Assembly: GCA_025934455.1 (NCBI GenBank)
Contig: JAICYA010000023.1
Span: 1 to 11,875 of the forward strand
Length of the DNA: 11,875 bases
Direction: 5' to 3'
Source: Rudaea sp.
GTDB lineage: Bacteria; Pseudomonadota; Gammaproteobacteria; Xanthomonadales; Rhodanobacteraceae
Part shown: piece by piece, positions 1 to 6,314 of the stretch
How the letters are laid out: every line of letters starts with the position of its first letter
Position numbering within the stretch: the stretch's first letter is position 1
Translations under genes and position numbers: made by a program
The notes under the pieces: model-generated
Database searches by the model: none
What the model was told of the DNA's origin: nothing
What the model saw: only the letters and a program-made list of their open reading frames with translations

Positions 1-638
1 ACCAATTGTCCGGTCGCCTTCACCTGCTCGCGCAGTGCGGCCTCACCGACCGCCGCGTTCACGACGTTGGCAGCCAGCGCGATATGCGCGGCGACCAACT
101 GGAAGCGCGCGGCCTGCGCCTGCGCCTGCAGCGATTCCACCGTGCGCCGGTTCAGGCCGAACACGTCCGGCACGTAGGACACGCTCAACTGCGGCGTGAA
201 CAGGCTGTACTCGAGGGCGTTGTTGCTCGGCACCGGCGCCAGCGAACCGGGCTGCTTCTGCCGGTTCGCGGAGAAATCCGCGTCCACCGCGGGAAAATAC
301 GCACCGCGCTGGGCCAGCGTGTTCTCATGCGCCACGGTCAGTGCCGCGCGTGCGGCGGCAAGATCCGGATTGTTCTTCAACGCGCGTTCGATCAGCGCGT
401 TCAGCGGCGGCGACTGGAACAGCGTCCACCAGTCGCCGGGAATATCCGCGCCGCTGTCAAAGCGTTGCGCATCGCCACCCGCTACCGGCGCACTGGCCGT
501 TTGCGCTGGCAGCGTGCCCGCGTCGTAAGCCTTCGCGTCCGGCGCGTCGGGCTTGTGGAAATCCGGCCCGATCGCGCAGCCGGCGAGCAGCAATGCCGCG
601 CACGCGCAAGTTGTCGCTTCGAGCTTCCACATCGCCAT
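1..638 (-). CDS. RND-type efflux outer-membrane lipoprotein, NodT/OprM family (N-terminal part)
   Basis: Only the first 212 codons are present; the frame stays open to the left edge. The protein begins MAMWKLEATTCACAALLLAGC, so it has a short lipoprotein signal with a lipobox (LAGC) and the lipidated Cys at residue 21. It should be anchored in the outer membrane. The mature part carries family hallmarks: an IGPDFHKP start, then GDWWTLFQSPPLNALIERAL and NNPDLAAARAAL, followed by an alpha-helical stretch (ARFQLVAAHIALAANVVNAA) typical of the periplasmic tunnel. Known members form trimeric TolC-like exit ducts for tripartite RND or MFS pumps. The ATG at 638 is preferred over the one at 632 because GGCGGA lies 6 bases upstream of it. 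The pump subunits would be downstream, outside the window, so the substrate cannot be told. A 99-base gap separates it from the esterase upstream, so it may have its own promoter. Confidence 0.9.
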   Translation of the reverse strand, partial: MAMWKLEATTCACAALLLAGCAIGPDFHKPDAPDAKAYDAGTLPAQTASAPVAGGDAQRFDSGADIPGDWWTLFQSPPLNALIERALKNNPDLAAARAALTVAHENTLAQRGAYFPAVDADFSANRQKQPGSLAPVPSNNALEYSLFTPQLSVSYVPDVFGLNRRTVESLQAQAQAARFQLVAAHIALAANVVNAAVGEAALREQVKATGQL

Positions 639-676
639 GCCGGATCCGCCGCAACCGGCGGTGCCGGTCTTGCAAC

Positions 677-704
677 GATATAATGTATCAGAAAATCGTT
701 AAGG
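677..704 (-). promoter_or_regulatory. Candidate promoter/operator of the efflux lipoprotein gene
   Basis: This is the only AT-rich patch in the gap between the esterase and the efflux gene. Read on the minus strand it contains TTAACGATTT, then TGATACATTATATC. The latter includes an imperfect inverted repeat GATA-N5-TATC at 677-689 and a plausible -10 element (TATATC or TACATT). No good -35 at standard spacing is visible. TTAACGATTT (693-702) matches 9 of 10 bases of TTCACGATTT in front of the hydrolase at 6262-6271. The role is inferred. Confidence 0.3.
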
Positions 705-707
705 AAT

Positions 708-736
708 GCCGAAGATGCTGCGCTGCGCAAGTCGGC
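708..736 (-). terminator. Weak stem-loop after the esterase gene
   Basis: Just past the esterase stop codon, GCCGA (708-712) can pair with TCGGC (732-736), and inside it TGCGC-T-GCGCA (719-729) is a perfect inverted repeat. No uninterrupted T-run follows on the minus strand, only ATTCCTTAACGATTTT. It could end or attenuate the receptor-MFS-esterase transcript, but it is not a canonical intrinsic terminator. Confidence 0.25.
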
Positions 737-737
737 T

Positions 738-1760
738 TCAGTGTGAAGGTCGTCCGAGCGCCGTCATCGCTGCCGCCAGCCAGCGCAGTTGCACGCCGTT
801 GCGCGTCGCGTAGTCCGTGCCGGTATAGCCGAACCAATCCCAGCAGGCTTTCGGGTTCGCGGCAACGCCCGAGCGCGTCTGCGGATAGAGTACGGCCACG
901 TCGTAGGCATCGGCCCAGCGGTTGAACCCGGCCTCCTTCACGAAAGCCTCGCCGACGCTGTCGACGTTCTGCAGGCAGCCGTGCAGCGCGACCAGCACGC
1001 CGCAGCGGCGGCCCTTCGCGCAGGCGGGCGGGATGTAGGCGACGCCCGCGTCCGCCAGCGCCGCATCCTTGCCATCGGACTGCAACGCTTTCTGGTCGAA
1101 ATGCTGCAGCTTGCCTTTGGCTTCAGCCACTTTATGCAGCGGCGCACCGTACAGCGCATGGAACACGGCGCCGGCACCATCAAACCCGCACTTGCCGAGG
1201 AACGGCGTACCGACCTTGCCGCAGTCGATTCCCGCGGATTCGGTCGGGAACGTGTGGCTGAAGTCGTGGCTACCGTCCCAGGTGACCGCCAACGACGACA
1301 ACGCCGGCACGGCGGCCTTGAGTGCAGCGTAGAAATCGACAGTGGCATGGGCCACGGATTCGGCGATCACCGGATCCTGCTTGCCGTGCAAAATGTATAC
1401 TTTGCCGTGCGCCAGCTTGGTCAGCGGACCGATCTCGCCCTTCGCGGCGCGCTCCTGCGCGAGCCTGGCCAGTGCGGCGGGATCGGGCGCCGGCGAGCCT
1501 TTCATGCAAGTGGTGACGGCGGTGGCGACGCTGTCCTGCGCGCAATCCCAGGGGCCGCCGGCGATCAGCGCCGCACCGTGGAAAATTTCCGGATAGGCCA
1601 GTTGCGCCTGCTCGGCCATGTAGGCGCCTGCGGACATGCCGGCGACGGCGACGCGGGCGTGATCGACGTGCAGCTTCGGCAGCGCGGCGTCTGCGGGTGA
1701 CGCCGCGTGCGCGGTCATGGTCAGCAATGCGATGGCCAGCGCTGCGATACGGAATTTCAT
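738..1760 (-). CDS. Secreted PHB-depolymerase-family esterase, circularly permuted (type II) layout
   Basis: A 340-residue alpha/beta hydrolase. Residues 1-20 (MKFRIAALAIALLTMTAHAA) form a Sec signal peptide, so it acts in the periplasm or outside the cell. The lipase box GMSAG puts the nucleophile at Ser43, near the N-terminus. Asp129 (LHGKQDPV) and His169 (DFSHTFPTE) complete a likely triad. The oxyanion-type motif LHGC lies C-terminal to the triad at 259-262. This order is that of type II, circularly permuted PHB depolymerases, which hydrolyse poly(3-hydroxybutyrate) to oligomers. Several Cys (73, 85, 180, 191, 247, 253, 262) fit an exported disulfide-bonded protein. No linker or C-terminal substrate-binding domain is present, so crystalline polymer may not be the substrate. 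The ATG at 1760 has AAAAGG 8 bases upstream, overlapping the MFS stop; an in-frame ATG at 1811 would lie inside the MFS gene and hide the signal peptide. Alternative: an esterase for other polyesters or acyl esters. Confidence 0.87.
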   Translation of the reverse strand: MKFRIAALAIALLTMTAHAASPADAALPKLHVDHARVAVAGMSAGAYMAEQAQLAYPEIFHGAALIAGGPWDCAQDSVATAVTTCMKGSPAPDPAALARLAQERAAKGEIGPLTKLAHGKVYILHGKQDPVIAESVAHATVDFYAALKAAVPALSSLAVTWDGSHDFSHTFPTESAGIDCGKVGTPFLGKCGFDGAGAVFHALYGAPLHKVAEAKGKLQHFDQKALQSDGKDAALADAGVAYIPPACAKGRRCGVLVALHGCLQNVDSVGEAFVKEAGFNRWADAYDVAVLYPQTRSGVAANPKACWDWFGYTGTDYATRNGVQLRWLAAAMTALGRPSH

Positions 1761-1773
1761 GGCGGATACCTTT

Positions 1774-3048
1774 TCAGTCGATCCAGTCGCGCGCAATGCG
1801 GCGGGAGGCAAGATACAGCAGCACGGCCGCGATCACGTAGAAGCCCAGGCCGTACAGGAACGCATATTTGATCGAGTCTTCGCCATAAACCGGCTTGAGC
1901 AGATCCGATACGCGGCCGAAAAAGTACGGCCCGATGCCGAGGCCGACCAGGTTGTTGATGAGCAGGAACAGCGCCGACATGGTGCTGCGCGACGACGCCG
2001 GCGCCAGGTGCTGCACGGCGGTCAGCACCGGTCCGAGCCAGACCAGCGCGAGTGCGTAGGGCAGCAGCAGCAACGCGAACGTCTGCAACGGCGTGGTTGC
2101 CTCTATCGCCAGCGCGTACAACGGTGCGGCAAGCAGAAACGCCACGGCGGGAATCAGAGCATAGGCGCGCTTGTTGCGCGTGCCGAGCCGGTCGGCGAGC
2201 CAGCCGCCCGCTGCCATGCCCGCGATGCCGCCGATGAACAGCACCGCCGCGAGCAATTCCGAACGCGCGACGATGTCCATGTGCAGCGTGCGCGCGAGGA
2301 AGGTCGGCAGCCAGTACATGAGGCCATAGGCCACGAGCGACGAGCTGCCCGAACCGAACGCGAGCAGCCAGAACGTCGGCTTGTCCATCGCCAGCCGGGT
2401 GACGGCGGCGAGGCCGAGTTGCGGTACCGCCGTCACCTGGCGCGGCGGATCGCGCACCAGCCACAGGAACAATGGCGTCAACAGCACGCCGAACGCGCCG
2501 ATCGCGATGAAGGCGAAGCGCCAATCGACCGCCTTGGCGACGAGGCCGCCGAACAGCACGCCCAAGGCGCTGCCGATCGGAATCCCGAACGAGTACGCGG
2601 CCAGCGCGCGCGCTCTCGAACGCGGCGGAAACCAGTCCGCGATCAGGCTGTACGCCGGCGCGACACCGCCGGCTTCGCCGACGCCCACGCCCATGCGCGC
2701 CAGGAACAGCACGGCAAAACTGCCCGCCATGCCGCACATCGCGGTGAAGCCGGACCACAGGAACAACCCCGCGGAGATTATCCACACGCGCGAAAAGCGG
2801 TCCGCGAGCCAGGCGAACGGAATCGCGAGCAGCGAATAGAACAGCGCGAACGCGAAGCCGCCGAGCAGGCCAAGATCGGTGTCCGACAAATGCAGGTCGG
2901 CGGCGATCGGTTCCTTGAGGATGGACAGGATCTGCCGGTCGACGAAATTCAGCGTGTAGACGACGATCAGCAGGATCAGCGCGATCCGACGCGCGCGATT
3001 TGCGTTCCCATCCGTCGATTGCGCCGCCATGGCGTCATGCATGCGCAT
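1774..3048 (-). CDS. MFS transporter, spinster-like
   Basis: A 424-residue major facilitator protein of the inner membrane with about 12 hydrophobic segments. The N-terminal half shows the conserved helix 1 motif NFVDRQILSILKEPI (34-48), a motif A-type loop (LADRFSRVWI, cytoplasmic loop 2-3) and GVGEAGGVAPAYSLIADWF, followed by an Arg-rich loop (PPRSRARAL). This pattern is typical of spinster-like bacterial MFS carriers for organic acids and hydrophobic anions. It lies 48 bases after the TonB receptor and 13 bases before the esterase, so the three are probably one operon. Role in context: moving the imported product across the inner membrane, or exporting a product; the sequence does not settle direction or substrate. 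The ATG at 3048 has GGGAAAA about 9 bases upstream, within the right arm of a strong hairpin. In-frame ATGs at 3042 and 3030 are alternative starts. Confidence 0.9.
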   Translation of the reverse strand: MRMHDAMAAQSTDGNANRARRIALILLIVVYTLNFVDRQILSILKEPIAADLHLSDTDLGLLGGFAFALFYSLLAIPFAWLADRFSRVWIISAGLFLWSGFTAMCGMAGSFAVLFLARMGVGVGEAGGVAPAYSLIADWFPPRSRARALAAYSFGIPIGSALGVLFGGLVAKAVDWRFAFIAIGAFGVLLTPLFLWLVRDPPRQVTAVPQLGLAAVTRLAMDKPTFWLLAFGSGSSSLVAYGLMYWLPTFLARTLHMDIVARSELLAAVLFIGGIAGMAAGGWLADRLGTRNKRAYALIPAVAFLLAAPLYALAIEATTPLQTFALLLLPYALALVWLGPVLTAVQHLAPASSRSTMSALFLLINNLVGLGIGPYFFGRVSDLLKPVYGEDSIKYAFLYGLGFYVIAAVLLYLASRRIARDWID

Positions 3049-3056
3049 TTCCCGTT

Positions 3057-3090
3057 TTCCCGGCGGCCGCCCTGACGCAGCCGCCGGGAA
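3057..3090 (-). promoter_or_regulatory. 11-bp perfect hairpin covering the MFS ribosome binding site
   Basis: TTCCCGGCGGC (3057-3067) and GCCGCCGGGAA (3080-3090) are perfect inverted repeats with a 12-base loop. The hairpin lies between the receptor stop codon and the MFS start. On the minus-strand mRNA the downstream arm ends in GGGAA, the best Shine-Dalgarno match for the MFS gene. No U-tract follows on either strand, so I read it as a translational or mRNA-processing element rather than an intrinsic terminator. The function is inferred. Confidence 0.5.
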
Positions 3091-3096
3091 GCGCGA

Positions 3097-5337
3097 TCAG
3101 AACGCGTACTTCACGCTGGCGAACACCAGCCGCGGCGCGCCGTAGAAGCCGGTCAGCACGCCCAATGCCGGAATGTTGTAGCCATCGGTGCGGTACGACT
3201 TGTTCGTCAGGTTGCTGCCCTGCAGGGCAAACGTCCAGTGCGCGTCGCGGTTCCAGATGATCGTGGCGCCGAGCAGACCGTATGGACCCTGCGCAATCGC
3301 GCGGCTGAGATCGGTGGTCGGAAATTCCTTGGTCTGGTAGGTGTAGCCGACGCGCGCGCGGATATTGCCGCCGAAATCCACCGGCGCGGAATACTCGAGG
3401 TTGAGGCCGGCCTGTGCGTTCGGCGCGGCGGGGAAACGCTGCTTGTCGGCGATGTTCACGCCGTTCGTGAAGTACTGGTCGTACTCCGTGTGCAGCCCGG
3501 CGACGTTGCCGATCAGCGACCAGTGTTCGATCGGACGCCAGGCGAACTCGGCTTCGATGCCGTAGGCATGCGCCTTGCCGGCGTTGGTGTAGTCGCCGTA
3601 GAACCCCGGCGTTCCATTGGCCTGCGTGAACGAGGTGAACACCGACAACTGGATGTCGCGGTAGCGCGTATAGAACACGTCGGCGTTGAGCGCGAAGCGG
3701 CCATCGGCAAAACTCGACTTGCTGCCGAACTCGAACGTGTCGAGCACTTCGTCGGCGATCGGGTGGTCCGCCACCGGCGCCGCCAGCGTGTTGGCGCGGA
3801 TGTTGTAGCTGCCCGACTTGAAGCCGCGGCCGATCGAAGCATACAGGTTGGTCTCGTCGTTGAGCTTGTACAACAGCGACGCGCGTGGCGAGATGTTGCT
3901 CGGTTCGCGCGTGCGGTCGAAGTCGGCAGTGATCGCCTTCGGCGCGCCGAAGGTGGCGTCCGCCGTGGTGTAGTTCTTGACGATGGCGTGCTTTTTCTCA
4001 TCGGTGAAGCGCGCGCCGGCGGACAGTTGCCAGCGGTCGGCGAGCGCCCAGGTCCAGTCGGTGTAGATGGCGTAGCTGCGCGTATCCACCTTGCCACCGG
4101 TCACGCCGAACAGCGCGTTGAAGAAATTGTTGTGGATCCAGCCGGCCGCGGTACCGTCGAAATAATAGAGGCCGACGACGCCGCTGGTGCCGCTACTGCC
4201 TTGGTAATTGGCCTGGAATTCCTGCGACGTCTGGCTGTCGCGGTAGTACGCCTGCACGTCGGCAATCGGCAACGGCGTGGTGTCGAAATCGATGTTGGTC
4301 AGCGTGTTCGACTGGCGGTGGGCGGTGATCGACTTGAACGTCCACGCATCGTTCGCGTACAGGTTCACCTTGAACGATTCGCCGACCATGTGCGTAGGGT
4401 TGAGGCTGGGCATGCCACTGCGCACGTCGTAGTCGCTGTCCAGCGGTGCGTAGGTCGGCGTGAACTTGTTCGGCGCGAGCATGCGCGCGCCGCGCGGATT
4501 GGAATTGTCGTGCACGGTGTCGGCGCTGAACTGCATGTCCAACGGCACGTCCTTGGGGAAGAAGCCCGCGGATATGCGCCCGGCATTCGTGTTCTGGTTG
4601 CTGACCGAATCGCCGGTGTTGGAGTTCGTGCCGTAGCCGTCGTGGTGCAGCGAGGCATAGGCCATGCGTGCGCGGAACTGTCCGTCGTCCGTGGCGCCGC
4701 CCAGGCCCACTTTCAGGTCGGCGCGGCCCTCGTTGCCGGCATCGACCTGGGCATAGCCTTCGTCCTGCGTGGGCAGGTCGCGCGAGACGTACTTGATTGC
4801 GCCGCCGATTGTGTTCTTGCCGTACAGCGTGCCCTGCGGACCGCGCAGCACTTCGATGCGCTGCACGTCGAACACGTCGAGCAACGCACCCTGCGGCCGC
4901 GCGATGTAGACGTCGTCCAGGTAAATGCCAACGCCGGGATCCGAGCCCCAGGTCGGGTCGGACTGGCCCACGCCGCGGATATACGTGGTGATCGTGGTGT
5001 TGCTGCCGCGCGCGTCGTGGATCACGAGGTTCGGCACGTTGCCGGCAAGGTCGTTGAGGCTTTGCACGTTCTGCGTCTCGAGCGCCGCGGCGGACAACGC
5101 CGTTACCGCGATCGGCACGTCCTGCAGCAACTCCGCGCGACGGCGCGCGGTCACGGTGATGGTCTCCATCGACGCGGCTTGCTCGTTCTTCTTCGCGGCA
5201 TCGTTTTTCCTTGCCGCCGCCGCGCCGGGCGCGTCCGCGGCGGTGCCGGCGGCGGCATTGGACACGGCGTCGGCATGCGCCAGCGCGCTGGCGAACAAGG
5301 CGGCGGCAATGGCGATTTTCAGGGGCTTGCAGGTCAT
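3097..5337 (-). CDS. TonB-dependent outer-membrane receptor
   Basis: A 746-residue receptor. Residues 1-24 (MTCKPLKIAIAAALFASALA then HADA) form a signal peptide, followed by an Ala/Lys-rich spacer and a TonB box (METITVTARRR, 57-67). The plug domain spans about 70-185 and includes DVPIAVTALS, IRGVGQSDP, YLDDVYIARPQGAL and the family signature VLRGPQGTLYGKNTIGGAI. The rest is a 22-strand-type beta-barrel ending in the terminal aromatic sequence SVKYAF. Such receptors import substrates across the outer membrane using TonB/ExbBD energy. This subtype is abundant in xanthomonads and sphingomonads and is not restricted to iron siderophores. As first gene of the receptor-MFS-esterase cluster it most likely imports products of the esterase. 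The ATG at 5337 has GGAGAG 6 bases upstream; the in-frame ATG at 5439 would add 34 residues in front of the signal peptide and is less likely. No TonB, ExbB or ExbD gene is nearby. Confidence 0.95.
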   Translation of the reverse strand: MTCKPLKIAIAAALFASALAHADAVSNAAAGTAADAPGAAAARKNDAAKKNEQAASMETITVTARRRAELLQDVPIAVTALSAAALETQNVQSLNDLAGNVPNLVIHDARGSNTTITTYIRGVGQSDPTWGSDPGVGIYLDDVYIARPQGALLDVFDVQRIEVLRGPQGTLYGKNTIGGAIKYVSRDLPTQDEGYAQVDAGNEGRADLKVGLGGATDDGQFRARMAYASLHHDGYGTNSNTGDSVSNQNTNAGRISAGFFPKDVPLDMQFSADTVHDNSNPRGARMLAPNKFTPTYAPLDSDYDVRSGMPSLNPTHMVGESFKVNLYANDAWTFKSITAHRQSNTLTNIDFDTTPLPIADVQAYYRDSQTSQEFQANYQGSSGTSGVVGLYYFDGTAAGWIHNNFFNALFGVTGGKVDTRSYAIYTDWTWALADRWQLSAGARFTDEKKHAIVKNYTTADATFGAPKAITADFDRTREPSNISPRASLLYKLNDETNLYASIGRGFKSGSYNIRANTLAAPVADHPIADEVLDTFEFGSKSSFADGRFALNADVFYTRYRDIQLSVFTSFTQANGTPGFYGDYTNAGKAHAYGIEAEFAWRPIEHWSLIGNVAGLHTEYDQYFTNGVNIADKQRFPAAPNAQAGLNLEYSAPVDFGGNIRARVGYTYQTKEFPTTDLSRAIAQGPYGLLGATIIWNRDAHWTFALQGSNLTNKSYRTDGYNIPALGVLTGFYGAPRLVFASVKYAF

Positions 5338-5400
5338 TGTGGACTCTCCAGGATGTTGGTGCCGTGCGGGTGCGGCGTTGTGCGGCGCAGATTGCTTTTT

Positions 5401-5420
5401 ATTTATTAGTGAATAAACTA
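5401..5420 (-). promoter_or_regulatory. Candidate TetR operator before the TonB receptor
   Basis: An AT-rich island with a perfect inverted repeat TTTATT-agtg-AATAAA (5402-5417), overlapped by TAGT-N6-ACTA (5407-5420). It lies 65-80 bases upstream of the receptor start. The minus strand reads TTTATTCACTAATAAA. The 14 bases from ATTCAC onward match 10 of 14 positions of the repeat in front of the hydrolase (6261-6274). The dyad symmetry and position fit a TetR-family operator overlapping the receptor promoter; this is not proven by sequence alone. Confidence 0.45.
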
Positions 5421-5464
5421 CCAGCCTGTTTTCTGACACGCACGCCGCAATGCAGCAATGCGAC

Positions 5465-5479
5465 CCGAATCCGATTTGG
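5465..5479. repeat. 15-bp near-palindrome between the TetR gene and the receptor
   Basis: CCGAATC-C-GATTTGG is a 7-1-7 inverted repeat with a single G-T mismatch. It sits directly after the TetR stop codon and 128-142 bases before the receptor start. Its minus-strand half GCCAAAT also occurs before the hydrolase at 6257-6262, where it is followed at a different spacing by GATTTG. It could be a second regulator site or a weak stem-loop after the TetR gene. Confidence 0.25.
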
Positions 5480-5485
5480 CTTGGC

Positions 5486-6223
5486 TCAGCGGCGCGCGCC
5501 GATGGCGCGGATGCCGGCCGTGCACCACTCGACCAGGCGCGGCTCGATCGCCGCGTAGTCGTTGGCGCGGCAGCGTCCGCGCGACAGCCCCTCGATGCGG
5601 TCGTTGCGCGAGTAGCTCAGGGTCAGCGCCCCGGAAATGAATTGATAGCCCCAGTACAAATCGACTTCGCGCGCCTTCGGCAAGGCCAGGCGCAACAGCT
5701 CGATCAGGCGCTGCACAGCGGAATCGAAGTATTCCTTCACCGTGCCGCCGCCCCACAATTCCGAATTGTTGGCCAGGGCAATGAGCGCGGCGAAGTTGTT
5801 GAAGCCGCGACCGCCGTTGCGCAGGCGCTCGAACACCGGGTGCAGGTAGGCGCGCACGATGCCGTCGACGTCGGGCTTGCCGCCGCACGCCAGGGCGTAG
5901 TCGTCCAGCGATCGCGTGCGCGCCGCGTTGATCTCGCCCGCGCGGCGCAGCAGCACCGCTTCGTAGATGCCGTCCTTGTTGGAGAAGTGATAGTGCAACA
6001 GCGCGGTATCGACGTCGGCGCGGTCGGCGATGTCGCGAATGCTCACGCCGTAGATGCCGTGATGCGAGAACAATTCCTCTGCCGCATCGAGGATGCGCGC
6101 CTGCGTCCTGCGGCTGCGCGCGGCCTTGCCCGAGGCGGCCGTCGTGGCATCCGCCGCCGCGCGGCGCGGTGGCGGCTTGCGCCGACTGGATCGAGTATCG
6201 GTAGTGCGTCGTGGCTTGGGCAT
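5486..6223 (-). CDS. TetR/AcrR-family transcriptional regulator
   Basis: A 245-residue regulator if it starts at the ATG at 6223 (GGCGAG six bases upstream), or 247 if it starts at 6229, where the same GGCGAG directly abuts the ATG. Numbering here is from 6229. The TetR DNA-binding domain follows RRTQARILDAAEELFSHHGI (40-59), with the helix-turn-helix at about 63-82 (VSIRDIADRADVDTALLHYH then FSNK). The C-terminal half is helical, with motifs such as YWGYQFISGALTLSY, and forms the ligand and dimer domain. The first 38 residues are a basic, low-complexity extension rich in Arg, Lys, Pro and Ala, longer than usual for the family. The gene is divergent from the alpha/beta hydrolase and precedes the receptor operon in the same direction, so it most likely represses one or both. 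The ligand is unknown; a product of the esterase or hydrolase is the natural guess. Confidence 0.92.
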   Translation of the reverse strand: MPKPRRTTDTRSSRRKPPPRRAAADATTAASGKAARSRRTQARILDAAEELFSHHGIYGVSIRDIADRADVDTALLHYHFSNKDGIYEAVLLRRAGEINAARTRSLDDYALACGGKPDVDGIVRAYLHPVFERLRNGGRGFNNFAALIALANNSELWGGGTVKEYFDSAVQRLIELLRLALPKAREVDLYWGYQFISGALTLSYSRNDRIEGLSRGRCRANDYAAIEPRLVEWCTAGIRAIGARR

Positions 6224-6257
6224 GGGCATCTCGCCGGAGTCGTTGCGCTATTCTCGC

Positions 6258-6277
6258 CAAATTCACGATTTGATCAA
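6258..6277 (+). promoter_or_regulatory. Candidate TetR operator in the divergent TetR-hydrolase gap
   Basis: In the 91-base gap between the TetR and hydrolase starts, CAAAT-TCACG-ATTTG (6258-6272) is a perfect 5-5-5 inverted repeat, overlapped by the palindrome TTGATCAA (6270-6277). The position suits autoregulation of tetR together with control of the hydrolase. It shares the core TTCAC(G/T)A(A/T)T with the repeat before the TonB receptor. Confidence 0.45.
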
Positions 6278-6314
6278 TAACCCAGTAATCCGGGCAGGCC
6301 ATCGAGAGGAATCC

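Noticed and set aside
641..661. Hairpin CCGCC-N6-GGCGG over the efflux gene ribosome binding site
   Set aside because: It could mask the site, but a 5-bp GC stem of this kind is expected often in such GC-rich DNA, so I do not claim regulation.
1761..1811. Longer esterase start at the ATG at 1811
   Set aside because: It lies inside the MFS coding end and would bury the signal peptide; the ATG at 1760 has its own AAAAGG site.
3057..3090. Intrinsic terminator between the receptor and MFS genes
   Set aside because: The stem is strong, but neither strand has a T-run after it, and the MFS start follows directly in the same direction. A regulatory or processing role is more likely.
3238..5409. A 723-codon open frame on the plus strand opposite the TonB receptor
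   Set aside because: It is antisense to a clear receptor gene, is rich in Arg, Val, Ala and Gly as expected from reversed GC-rich codons, and has no recognisable motif. Similar antisense frames at 1717-3075 (plus) and 5418-7106 (minus) were dropped for the same reason.
5338..5439. Longer receptor start at the ATG at 5439
   Set aside because: It would put 34 charged and polar residues before a good signal peptide and run through the operator-like repeat; the ATG at 5337 has a good ribosome binding site.
6093..6314. Longer hydrolase start upstream in the same frame
   Set aside because: The extra part is antisense to the TetR coding start, while the ATG at 6315 has a ribosome binding site and begins a normal hydrolase N-terminus.
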